A DNA stretch of 64,000 nucleotides from Streptomyces achromogenes (lineage in GTDB: Bacteria > Actinomycetota > Actinomycetes > Streptomycetales > Streptomycetaceae), in assembly GCF_030816715.1 (NCBI RefSeq), contig NZ_JAUSYH010000001.1, forward strand, positions 2,604,001-2,668,000. The letters run 5' to 3'. Of this stretch, positions 29,697-37,927 are shown piece after piece. The stretch's first letter is position 1. Every line of letters starts with the position of its first letter. Below the pieces are notes generated by a model. It ran no database searches. It had not been told where the DNA came from and saw only the letters and a list, made by a program, of their open reading frames with translations. The position numbers and the translations under genes were made by a program.

Positions 29697-30974
29697 TCAC
29701 TTGCTGAAGTCGGGCACCAGCTTGGCGATGGCGAGCTCAGCGTTGCCCAGTCCCTTGTCGAGGGTCTCCTTGCCACCCGCGATCTTGGGCAGTTCGGTGT
29801 CCAGCGGACCCCACAGCGAGCTGTACTCCGGCAGCGCCGGGCGCGGCTGGGCGGCGGCCAGCACCGTCTGGTAGCCGGCGATGCCCGGGTCGGCCTTGAC
29901 GGCGGCGGTGTAGGCGTCGTCGCGGGTGGGCAGCGTGGAGTTCTTCTGGGCGATGGCCGCCTGGGAGGCGGCGGAGGTCATGAAGTTGACGAACTGCAGC
30001 GCCGCGGCCTGGTGGGCCTTGTCGGAGCCGGCGTAGACCGAGAGGTTGTGGCCGCCGGTCGGGGCGCCCGCCTTGCCGGTGGAACCGGCCGGGACGGTGG
30101 CGATGCCGAGGTTGGCCTTGTCCTTGAAGGCGCTGCCCTTGTAGAAGTTCGTGATCTCCCAGGGGCCCTGGATGATCGCGGCGACCTTGCCGTTGACGAA
30201 CGCGTCCTGGATGTGGGCGTAGGCGTCGGCGGTGGTGTCGGCCTTGTGCAGGCCCTTGCCGTCGAAGAGGCCGAGCCAGGTGCCGTACGCCTTCTTCGCG
30301 GCCGCCGAGTTCACGGTGATCTTCTTGGCGTCGGCGTCGACGGTGTTCGTGCCCTCGCCGTAGAGGAAGGGCTGGGCGTAGTAGCCCGCGGTGGCGGAGC
30401 CCCAGTAGCCGTCGACGTCGGTCTTGGCCTTGACGGTGGCGGCGGCGGTCTTCAGCTCGTCCCAGCTCTTGGGGGCCGTGGTGATGCCGGCCTTCGCGAA
30501 GAGGGCCTTGTTGTAGACCAGCGCGAGCGTGTCCGTGACCAGCGGGACGCCGTACGTCTTGCCCTCGTACTTGGCCTGCTCGAGCAGGTTGGACTTGAAC
30601 TTCGACTGGTCCTTGAGGGCGTCCGTGCCGTCCAGCGGCAGGAAGTAGCCCTTCTTGGCGAAGGCGGGGGTCCAGCCGACCTCGGAGCGCAGGATGTCCG
30701 GGGCCCCGGACGCGCCGGCGGCCGTGTCGAACTTGTTCTGCGCCTGGTCGAAGGGCACGTTGACGTACTTGACCTTGACGTCCTTGTTGGCCGCCTCGAA
30801 CTGCTTGACCAGGGCCTGGTACGTGGGCGCCTCATTGGTGGCGTTGGAGGTGTCCCACCAGGTGATGGTGACCGGCCCGGACGAGTCGTCGCTGCCGCTG
30901 TCGTCTCCGCCACAGGCCGTCGCCGCGAGGGCGAGGGACGCCACCAGCGCGGTGGCCGCTATGCCACGCCGCAT
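29697..30974 (-). CDS. malE: Maltose/maltodextrin-binding lipoprotein MalE
   Basis: 425 residues. A lipoprotein signal (MRRGIAATALVASLALAATA) with lipidation at Cys21 of AATACGG is followed by an Asp/Ser-rich linker and the family-1 solute-binding fold (VTITWWDTSNATNEAPTYQA, then AAIIQGPWEITNFY and GGHNLSVYAGSDK). Anchored outside the membrane, it delivers maltodextrins to MalFG. AAGGAGA precedes the ATG at 30974. It is the first gene of malEFG(aglA) and is divergent from malR, with operator-like repeats in front. Confidence 0.95.
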   Translation of the reverse strand: MRRGIAATALVASLALAATACGGDDSGSDDSSGPVTITWWDTSNATNEAPTYQALVKQFEAANKDVKVKYVNVPFDQAQNKFDTAAGASGAPDILRSEVGWTPAFAKKGYFLPLDGTDALKDQSKFKSNLLEQAKYEGKTYGVPLVTDTLALVYNKALFAKAGITTAPKSWDELKTAAATVKAKTDVDGYWGSATAGYYAQPFLYGEGTNTVDADAKKITVNSAAAKKAYGTWLGLFDGKGLHKADTTADAYAHIQDAFVNGKVAAIIQGPWEITNFYKGSAFKDKANLGIATVPAGSTGKAGAPTGGHNLSVYAGSDKAHQAAALQFVNFMTSAASQAAIAQKNSTLPTRDDAYTAAVKADPGIAGYQTVLAAAQPRPALPEYSSLWGPLDTELPKIAGGKETLDKGLGNAELAIAKLVPDFSK

Positions 30975-31088
30975 GAGTTTCTCCTTGAGGGTGAGAGCCC
31001 GTAAAGCTGCGGGAAGCGGTCCCGTCCGCTGTTCCCGCCGGCTCCGACGCGCCGTTGCCGCCGTCGAGCGACGTGAACGTAACAGCCC

Positions 31089-31128
31089 TGCAAGCGGCAC
31101 GAAAGGTCTTGCAGCAAAAAAGTGCAAG
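31089..31128 (-). promoter_or_regulatory. Candidate MalR operator of malE
   Basis: Three copies of one hexamer in alternating orientation, TGCAAG (31089-31094), CTTGCA (31108-31113) and TGCAAG (31123-31128). LacI-family repressors bind such inverted repeats; the site is 115-155 bases from the malE start, next to AAAAAA at 31116-31121. This is the strongest MalR-like site in the window. Confidence 0.7.
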
Positions 31129-31236
31129 AACCCTCCGAAGTTATCCGCGCGTGACCCTGACGTGACCTCCGCTCGACCGCTGTGAGACCGTTGTTGTCGC
31201 GGTTGAACGGCCCTACGACGGGGCACGTCACCGCTG

Positions 31237-31260
31237 TGCAAGACTCTGCAAGCTCTTGCC
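31237..31260 (+). promoter_or_regulatory. Candidate MalR operator at malR
   Basis: TGCAAG at 31237-31242 and 31247-31252 in direct orientation, then CTTGCC at 31255-31260, forming an inverted pair. It ends 22 bases before the ATG at 31283, so MalR probably represses its own gene. Confidence 0.6.
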
Positions 31261-31282
31261 GCCACTTTCACGAGGGAGCGCG

Positions 31283-32410
31283 ATGACGCAGCAGGCCGGA
31301 GCGGGCCGTCCGACAGGTCGCCCGCCGCGTCCGATCGGTGTGCAAGTCGGCACCCGACCGGTACAGTCCACCCCTGTGACCACACGGCTTGCCGACATCG
31401 CCGCGCAGGCGGGAGTGAGCGAAGCGACCGTCAGCCGCGTTCTCAACGGCAAGCCCGGTGTCGCCGCCACCACCCGCCAGTCCGTGCTCGCCGCTCTGGA
31501 CGTCCTGGGCTACGAACGCCCGGTCCGGTTGCGCCAGCGCAGCGCGGGGCTCGTCGGGCTGATCACGCCGGAGCTGGAGAACCCGATATTCCCGGCCCTG
31601 GCCCAGGTCATCGGGCAGGCGCTGACCCGCCAGGGCTACACCCCCGTCCTCGCCACCCAGACCCCGGGCGGCTCCACGGAGGACGAGCTGACCGAGATGC
31701 TGGTCGACCGCGGCGTCGCCGGCATCATCTACGTCTCCGGACTGCACGCGGACACCACGGCCGACATGCAGCGCTACGAGCAGCTGCGCGCGCAGGGCGT
31801 TCCCTTCGTCCTGGTCGACGGCTTCTCCCCGAAGGTCCAGGCCCCGTTCATCTCGCCCGACGACCGTGCCGCGATGACCCTGGCGGTGACCCACCTCGTC
31901 TCCCTCGGGCACACCCGGGTGGGGCTGGCTCTCGGCCCCAAGCGCTTCGTGCCGGTCCAGCGCAAGATCGAGGGCTTCGTGCGCGCCATGCAGGAGCAGC
32001 TGCGGCTGAACCCGGAGACCATCGAGACCGAACTGGTCCAGCACTCCCTGTACACCCTGGAGGGCGGCCAGGCGGCGACCAACGCCCTGATCGACCGGGA
32101 CTGCACGGCGATCGTCTGCGCCAGCGACATGATGGCGCTGGGTGCGATACGGGCGGCCAGGCAGCGCGGCCTCGCGGTCCCCCGGGACGTCTCGGTGGTC
32201 GGCTTCGACGACTCCCCGCTGATCGCCTTCACCGACCCGCCCCTGACGACCGTGCGCAAGCCGGTGCCGGCGATGGGCCAGGCCGCCGTCCGCACGCTCC
32301 TGGAGGAGATCGGCGGGACGCCCGCCCCGCACAGCGAGTTCGTGTTCATGCCGGAGCTGGTGGTGCGCGGTTCCACCGCCTCGGCGCGGGGCGACCGCGC
32401 CCGCGCCTAG
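31283..32410 (+). CDS. malR: LacI-family maltose repressor MalR
   Basis: 375 residues from the ATG at 31283 (GAGGGAG upstream), or 344 from the GTG at 31376. The LacI helix-turn-helix is TTRLADIAAQAGVSEATVSR followed by VLNGKPGV, with the ligand domain after it (GLVGLITPELENPIFPALAQ, VPFVLVDGF, VVGFDDSPLIAFTDPPLTTV). The known homologue MalR/Reg1 is close to the shorter length, so the 31-residue N-terminal extension, rich in Gly/Pro/Arg, may be untranslated. It should repress malE and the amylases in the absence of maltodextrins. It is divergent from malE. Confidence 0.93.
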   Translation: MTQQAGAGRPTGRPPRPIGVQVGTRPVQSTPVTTRLADIAAQAGVSEATVSRVLNGKPGVAATTRQSVLAALDVLGYERPVRLRQRSAGLVGLITPELENPIFPALAQVIGQALTRQGYTPVLATQTPGGSTEDELTEMLVDRGVAGIIYVSGLHADTTADMQRYEQLRAQGVPFVLVDGFSPKVQAPFISPDDRAAMTLAVTHLVSLGHTRVGLALGPKRFVPVQRKIEGFVRAMQEQLRLNPETIETELVQHSLYTLEGGQAATNALIDRDCTAIVCASDMMALGAIRAARQRGLAVPRDVSVVGFDDSPLIAFTDPPLTTVRKPVPAMGQAAVRTLLEEIGGTPAPHSEFVFMPELVVRGSTASARGDRARA

Positions 32411-32768
32411 GGCCGTTCCGGGAGTCCCGCCGGGCCGCACCCCGACGACCCCTGCCACGACCTGGCCGCAACCGGCTGCAAGCGGTTGCCGGCTCGCACT
32501 GGTGGTGGCCGCGGGGGTAGTCGGCCGTAGCGGCGGGGATACCCGGGCCGCGGCAGGGATACCCGGGGTCGCGGGCCGTAGCCGGGGCAGCCGATCGCGC
32601 TCGGGCGAGCACCGTCCGTGGCGGCGATCGTCCCCAGGGCGGAGGAACCCGGGCGGCTCCTGTACGTCGGGAGGAGACGAAGGGGTCCCGTCGTCGTAAG
32701 GGCGTGCAAAACCAACCCGACCGCGGGATGATCGGACGAAGAGGTCTTTTCTGGCAGACTTTGGGTCC
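32411..32768. other. Intergenic region with a 20-nt-period repeat
   Basis: About 360 bases between malR and the PAP2 gene. A weak hairpin (GCAACCG 32468-32474 with CGGTTGC 32483-32489) may end malR transcription. GCGGCGGGGATACCCGGG (32530-32547) recurs as GCGGCAGGGATACCCGGG (32550-32567). No gene is seen. A promoter for the PAP2 gene should lie in 32700-32768, but no clear hexamers stand out. Confidence 0.5.
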
Positions 32769-33905
32769 ATGGGTGAATCGACTGTGACGCCGCTGGAAGG
32801 CCGCGACCAGGCCCTTCCGCAGGCCGTCACGGCCCGGACCCGGCGTCGTCGTCTCGATCGCGTCCGCAGCCCCCGCCGGCCCCGCCTCTGGTTCGAGATC
32901 CTTCTCGTCGCGGTGAGTTACTGGGTGTACTCCCTCGTGCGCAACGCCGTCCCGGAACAGCGTTCCGAAGCGTTGCGCAACACCGACTGGATCTGGCGGG
33001 CCGAGCACAGTCTCGGCATCGCCGTCGAGGAGTCGGTCAACCACGCGGTGAACTCGGTGACCTGGCTCATCGTGAGCATGAACTACTACTACGCGACGCT
33101 GCACTTCGTCGTCACGCTGGTCGTCCTGGTGTGGCTCTACCGCAGCCACCCGGGCCGCTACGCGGCGACCCGCCTCGTCCTGTTCGCCACCACGGCGGTG
33201 GCCCTGGTCGGCTACTACCTGTACCCGTTGGCGCCCCCGCGCCTGATGCCGCGCGGCGGCTTCGTCGACACGGTGATGGTCCACCAGACGTGGGGATCGA
33301 TGGCGTCCGGCGACCTCAAACACATGTCGAACCAGTACGCGGCCATGCCGTCCATGCACATCGGCTGGTCCCTGTGGTGCGGCCTGACCGTGTTCACCCT
33401 GGCCCGGCTTCCCTGGGTGCGCCTCCTCGGCCTGCTCTACCCGACGGCGACCCTGGTGGTCATCGTGGCCACCGCCAACCACTTCTGGCTGGACGCGGTC
33501 GGCGGCCTCCTCTGCCTCGCCTTCGGCTTCACCGTGGCCGGCCTCTGGTACGGCGCCCTGCCCTACGCCCTGCCGAGGACCGTCCAGGACCCGCGGCGGG
33601 ACGACCAGGCCGCAGGACGGTGGCGGCGCCCCTGGCACCGCCACGGGGCCACGACACCCCGCGACGCCGCCGGCTTCCCCGACGCCCGAACGCCCGGCGG
33701 CTCCCCCGCGACCCGCCCCCCGGGCCGGGCTCCCGGCTCGCGACAGCGGGACGACTCCCCGGACACGCACACGCCGGGCGACCCTGCTGACGTGCGCACG
33801 ACGGGCGAGCCTGGTGACGTCCGCACGCTGGGCGATTCTCCTGACGTGCGCACGGTGGGCGGCTCTCCGGGCGCGCGGCCAGTCACTCGCAGCGCGGACA
33901 GCTGA
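32769..33905 (+). CDS. PAP2-family membrane phosphatase/transferase with a repeated tail
   Basis: 378 residues with about six membrane helices (residues 35-265). The PAP2_3 (AUR1/inositol-phosphotransferase-like) site is visible: PPRLMPRGGF, MPSMHIGWSLW (His near 197) and ANHFWLDAVGG (His near 237, Asp near 241). Enzymes of this group act on lipid phosphates at the outer face. After the last helix there is a 110-residue hydrophilic tail ending in 9-residue repeats such as GEPGDVRTL and GDSPDVRTV. The tail is encoded by 27-bp DNA repeats and is probably variable between strains. It lies upstream of, and convergent with, glnE. The start is the first ATG. Confidence 0.88.
   Translation: MGESTVTPLEGRDQALPQAVTARTRRRRLDRVRSPRRPRLWFEILLVAVSYWVYSLVRNAVPEQRSEALRNTDWIWRAEHSLGIAVEESVNHAVNSVTWLIVSMNYYYATLHFVVTLVVLVWLYRSHPGRYAATRLVLFATTAVALVGYYLYPLAPPRLMPRGGFVDTVMVHQTWGSMASGDLKHMSNQYAAMPSMHIGWSLWCGLTVFTLARLPWVRLLGLLYPTATLVVIVATANHFWLDAVGGLLCLAFGFTVAGLWYGALPYALPRTVQDPRRDDQAAGRWRRPWHRHGATTPRDAAGFPDARTPGGSPATRPPGRAPGSRQRDDSPDTHTPGDPADVRTTGEPGDVRTLGDSPDVRTVGGSPGARPVTRSADS
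33776..33883 (+). repeat. Four tandem 27-bp coding repeats
   Basis: Units at 33776-33802, 33803-33829, 33830-33856 and 33857-33883 share the core GACGTGCGCACG or close variants and keep the reading frame, coding GDPADVRTT, GEPGDVRTL, GDSPDVRTV and GGSPGARPV. Degenerate earlier copies can be followed back to about 33740. Confidence 0.9.
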
Positions 33906-34199
33906 GCCCGGCCCGCCGTCCGCGCCCGCCCCGACGGTCGTCCCCGCCCTTCCCGCCCGTCGTCCACGAGCCCATCCGGCCGCCGGACGCGTCCCTCGCG
34001 ATCGCCGGGCATCCGCGCGGCCCGCGTCGGCAGGGCTGCGCGGCGCCCCGCCGGAGATGCCCGCGAGCGGGTCGCGCCACCGCCGCGAGCGGCCCAGGTG
34101 ACCCCCCGATAGCGACCTCGACCCCGACCCTGATCTCGGCCCTGACCCCGACCCCCGATCTCGGCCCGTAAGCCGCTCATGGGGCCGGACGGAGCCGGG
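33906..34199. other. Intergenic region with CCGACC/TCTCGGCC repeats
   Basis: Just under 300 bases between the convergent PAP2 gene and glnE. The part 34108-34170 is built of repeated pieces (ACCCCGACCCTGATCTCGGC and CCTGACCCCGACCC with CGATCTCGG), an imperfect tandem repeat. No gene and no clean hairpin is seen. Confidence 0.5.
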
Positions 34200-37196
34200 T
34201 CAGCCCGCGTAGAACAGTTCGTCCACCACGGTCCGGGCCCGGCGGGCGGTGCGCCGGTAGTCGTCCAGCATGTCGCCGACGCGCCCTGGGCCGTAGCCGA
34301 GGTACCGGCCCACCGCGACCAGCTCGCGTGGGTCGGAGGGGAAGGTGTCGCCGGCGCGGCCGCGCACCAGCATCACCGCGTTGCGCACCCGCGTGGCCAG
34401 CACCCACGCCTCGTCCAGCGTCGCCGCCTCCTCCTCCGGGATGAGGCCGGCGTCGCGGGCCGCGGTGAGCGCCTGCCGGGTGCGGGTGGTCCGCAGCCCC
34501 GGATGCGTGGCGCCGTGCCGCATCTGGATCAGCTGCACGGTCCACTCGACGTCGGACAGGCCGCCCGGGCCGAGCTTGGTGTGCAGCTTGGGGTCGGCGC
34601 CCCGGGGCAGCCGCTCCGACTCCATCCGTGCCTTCAGCCGCCGGATCTCCCGCACGGCCTCCTCCGCGAGCCCGCCCGCCGGATACCGCAGGGGGTCGGC
34701 GAGTTCGAGGAACCTGCTCCCCAACTCCTCGTCCCCCGCGACGACTTCGGCGCGCAGCAGCGCCTGCGACTCCCACACAAGCGACCACCGGCGGTAGTAG
34801 GCCTCGTAGGACTTCACCGTGCGCACGAGCGGCCCGGACTTGCCCTCCGGACGCAGGTCGGCGTCGACGAGCAGCGGTGGGTCGGCGCTGGGGATCTGCA
34901 AAAGTCTGCGCATCTCGGAGACGACCTTGTTGGCGGCCTCCCCGGCCTCCCGCTCGTCGACGCCCTCCCGTGGCTCGTGGACGAACAGGACGTCCGCGTC
35001 GGAGCCGTAGCCGAGTTCGTGGCCGCCGAAGCGCCCCATGCCGATGACGGCGAAACGGGTGGGGAGGGTGTCGCCCCAGCCCTCGCGGACGACGGCGCGC
35101 AGGGTGCCGGACAGCGTGGCGGCGGTGAGGTCGGACACGGCGCCGCCGACCAGGTCCACGAGAGCGCCCTGGTCGGCCTCGACGGGCTGCGCCTCGGTGC
35201 CGTAGGAGCCGACGATGTCCGCGGCGGCGATGCGGAACAGCTCGCGCCGGCGGACCCCGCGTGCGGCGGCGACCGCCTGCACGGCCCCGTCGGCCCGCCG
35301 CACCGCCGCGAGGATCTCCTGCTCCAGCAGGGCGCGCCCACGCGGCTCGAGACCGCCGCCGTCGCCGTCGCCGAGCAGCGCCACCGCCTCCGGTGCGCGC
35401 ATCAGCAGGTCGGGGGCGAGCCGCCCGGCGGACAGCACGCGGGCGAGGTTCTCCGCAGCGGCCCCCTCGTCCCTCAACAACCGCAGATACCAAGGCGTCT
35501 TGCCCAGGGCGTCGGAGACCTTGCGGAAGTTGAGCAGGCCCGCGTCCGGGTCGGCGGAGTCGGCGAACCACCCCAACAGGACGGGCAGGAGGGTGCGTTG
35601 GATGGCGGCCTTGCGGGTGACGCCGGAGGCCAGCGCCTCCAGGTGGCGCAGTGCGGCGGCGGGATCGGCGTAGCCGAGGGCGACGAGTCGTTCGCGTGCC
35701 GCCTCCGGGCTCAACCGGGTCTCGCCCGGGGCGAGTTGGGCCACCGCGTCGAGCAGCGGCCGGTAGAACAGCTTCTCGTGCAGTCGCCGTACGACGGACG
35801 CGTGCCGCTTCCATTCCCGGCCGAGCTCGGCGACCGGGTCGGTGCGCAGACCGAGGGAGCGGCCGAGCCGCCGCAGGTCGGTCTCGTCCTCGGGGACCAG
35901 ATGCGTCCGCCGCAGCCGGTAGAGCTGGATGCGGTGCTCCATGGAGCGCAGGAAGCGGTACGCGGCGTCGAGCTGCACCGCGTCGGCGCGTCCGACGTAG
36001 CCGCCCGTGGCGAGCGCCTGCAGGGCGTCGAGCGTGGTCCCGCTGCGCAGCGAGCCGTCGGCGCGCCCGTGCACCAGTTGCAGCAGCTGGACGGCGAACT
36101 CGACGTCCCGCAGTCCGCCGGGCCCGAGTTTGAGTTCGCGCTCGACCTCGGAGACCGGGATGTTCTCGACGACCCTGCGCCGCATGTTCTGCACGTCGAC
36201 GACGAAGTTCTCCCGCTCGGCCGCCTTCCACACCATCGGCTCGACGGCGGCCACGTAGTCGGCGCCCAGCTCGAGGTCCCCGGCCACCGGCCGCGCCTTC
36301 AGCAGGGCCTGGAACTCCCAGGTCTTGGCCCACCGCTGGTAGTAGGCGAGATGGCTGCTGAGGCTGCGCACCAGCGGGCCGTTGCGCCCCTCGGGCCGCA
36401 GGTTGGCGTCGACGGGCCAGATCGACCCTTCCACGGTGGTCTCGGAGCAGATCCGCATCATGTGGGAGGCGAGTTTCGTGGCGGCCCGCAGCGCCTTGGC
36501 CTCGTCGGCCCCGTCGACGGCCTCGCCCACGAAGATGACGTCCACGTCGGACACGTAGTTCAGCTCGTGGCCGCCGCACTTGCCCATCGCGATCACGGCG
36601 AGCCGGCACAGCGCGGCCTCGTCGGGAGCGGCGGCGCGGGCCAGGCCGAGGGCGGCCCGCAGGGTGGCGGTGGCGAGGTCGGCGAGCTCTGCGGCGGTCT
36701 CGGCGACGTCGGTCGTCCCGCACACGTCGCGGGCCGCGATGGACAGCAGGCAGCGCCGGTAGGAGACGCGCAGCGACACCGGGTCGGCGGCGTCGGCGAG
36801 TCCGCGCTCGAACTCCTCCACGCCGGGGTGCAGGTCGCGGGGCTCGTAGGTGACCAGCGCCTCCCAGTCCCGCGGATGCCGGGCGAGGTGGTCGGCGAGG
36901 GCGGCGGACGCCCCCAGCACCCCCAGCAGCCGGTCCCGCAGGGGTTTGGCGGCGATCAGGGTGTCGAGCAGTTCGCGTCGCGCGGCGGTCCCGGGCTGGG
37001 CCTCCACCAGCCCGACGAGGCCGCGCAGCGCGAGGTCGGGGTCGGCGGTGGCGGCCAGCGCCTCGAGCAGAAAGGGGTCGTTGCGCACCGGGGACAGCTC
37101 GGGACCGTCCAGCAGCCGCTCGGCGGCGGAGGGATCGGTGAAGCCGTGCCGCAACAGCCTGGTGAAGGTGCTGCTCCTGCGCCCCGGCGCCATCAT
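34200..37196 (-). CDS. glnE: Bifunctional glutamine synthetase adenylyltransferase/deadenylase
   Basis: 998 residues, the normal length. GlnE adds AMP to, and removes it from, GlnA-type glutamine synthetase. Two nucleotidyltransferase domains are present: the N-terminal one with KCGGHELNYVSDVDVIFVGE (metal-binding Asp pair) and the C-terminal one with GRFGGHELGYGSDADVLFVH. Each is followed by its GPGGLRDVEF/GPGGLSDVEW segment and a helical linker. The ATG at 37196 has AGGAGG six bases upstream; longer readings do not. It stands alone. Its substrate gene glnA is not in this window; glnII lacks the adenylylation site. Confidence 0.97.
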   Translation of the reverse strand: MMAPGRRSSTFTRLLRHGFTDPSAAERLLDGPELSPVRNDPFLLEALAATADPDLALRGLVGLVEAQPGTAARRELLDTLIAAKPLRDRLLGVLGASAALADHLARHPRDWEALVTYEPRDLHPGVEEFERGLADAADPVSLRVSYRRCLLSIAARDVCGTTDVAETAAELADLATATLRAALGLARAAAPDEAALCRLAVIAMGKCGGHELNYVSDVDVIFVGEAVDGADEAKALRAATKLASHMMRICSETTVEGSIWPVDANLRPEGRNGPLVRSLSSHLAYYQRWAKTWEFQALLKARPVAGDLELGADYVAAVEPMVWKAAERENFVVDVQNMRRRVVENIPVSEVERELKLGPGGLRDVEFAVQLLQLVHGRADGSLRSGTTLDALQALATGGYVGRADAVQLDAAYRFLRSMEHRIQLYRLRRTHLVPEDETDLRRLGRSLGLRTDPVAELGREWKRHASVVRRLHEKLFYRPLLDAVAQLAPGETRLSPEAARERLVALGYADPAAALRHLEALASGVTRKAAIQRTLLPVLLGWFADSADPDAGLLNFRKVSDALGKTPWYLRLLRDEGAAAENLARVLSAGRLAPDLLMRAPEAVALLGDGDGGGLEPRGRALLEQEILAAVRRADGAVQAVAAARGVRRRELFRIAAADIVGSYGTEAQPVEADQGALVDLVGGAVSDLTAATLSGTLRAVVREGWGDTLPTRFAVIGMGRFGGHELGYGSDADVLFVHEPREGVDEREAGEAANKVVSEMRRLLQIPSADPPLLVDADLRPEGKSGPLVRTVKSYEAYYRRWSLVWESQALLRAEVVAGDEELGSRFLELADPLRYPAGGLAEEAVREIRRLKARMESERLPRGADPKLHTKLGPGGLSDVEWTVQLIQMRHGATHPGLRTTRTRQALTAARDAGLIPEEEAATLDEAWVLATRVRNAVMLVRGRAGDTFPSDPRELVAVGRYLGYGPGRVGDMLDDYRRTARRARTVVDELFYAG

Positions 37197-37344
37197 CGAA
37201 GGCCTCCTCGTGCGATCAAGGTCGTCCGCAGTCGAGCCTAACCCTCGCCCCACGGTGGCGCTCCGGCCCGGTTTCGGGTTCTGTGTGGAAAGGCGTGCCG
37301 CAACCGCCCGCGCGCCGCACACAGGGACGACAAGGGAGTCACCC

Positions 37345-37779
37345 ATGGACATGACCCTCGAAGTGATCCTGCTGCCGGTGTCGGACGTGGACCGGGCCAA
37401 GGAGTTCTACCGCGACAAGGTGGGCTTCCACGTCGATCTCGACGGCGAGGTGATGGAGGGCGTGCGCATCGTGCAGCTCACCCCACCCGGCTCGGGCTGT
37501 TCGATCGCCCTGGTGGACGGCCTCCAGGTCCCGACGGGCACCCCGCAGCCGGGCACGTACCACGGCATGCAGCTCTGCGTGACGGACGCGAAGGCGGCAT
37601 ACGAGGAGCTGACCGCGCGGGGCCTGGACGTCACCGAGCCGCAGCGGTTCGCCCCGCAGGACGGCGCGACCTTCATGTACTTCAAGGATCCCGACGGCAA
37701 CGGCTGGGCGATCCAGGAGTACCGCCGCCGCGAGACGGAACCACTCCACCAGGTCCTGGCGAAACTGGCCACGCAGTAG
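37345..37779 (+). CDS. Glyoxalase/VOC-superfamily protein
   Basis: 144 residues with the paired betaalphabetabetabeta modules of the VOC superfamily: LEVILLPVSDVDRAKEFYRD, GTYHGMQLCVTDAKAAYEEL, and the closing FMYFKDPDGNGWAIQEY with a conserved metal-binding Glu. Members bind small ligands or act as dioxygenases, lyases or resistance proteins; the substrate here is unknown. AAGGGAG precedes the ATG. It is divergent from glnE. Confidence 0.9.
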   Translation: MDMTLEVILLPVSDVDRAKEFYRDKVGFHVDLDGEVMEGVRIVQLTPPGSGCSIALVDGLQVPTGTPQPGTYHGMQLCVTDAKAAYEELTARGLDVTEPQRFAPQDGATFMYFKDPDGNGWAIQEYRRRETEPLHQVLAKLATQ

Positions 37780-37927
37780 GGCAGCGCCGGGAACGCCGGT
37801 GGCCGCGGGGGCCGCCCGGCGGTGCGACAGGGGCCGACGGTGCGTGACCGTGGCCCTCTGTCCGGCCTCGGCGGTGAAGCACCGCGAAACCGACCCAGCT
37901 CGGCTCACCGAAGTGGGAGCTCACAGA

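Noticed and set aside
32346..33770. Long minus-strand frame opposite the PAP2 gene
   Set aside because: Antisense shadow typical of high-GC DNA; Gly/Arg/His-rich translation, and the plus-strand gene has clear membrane helices and catalytic motifs.
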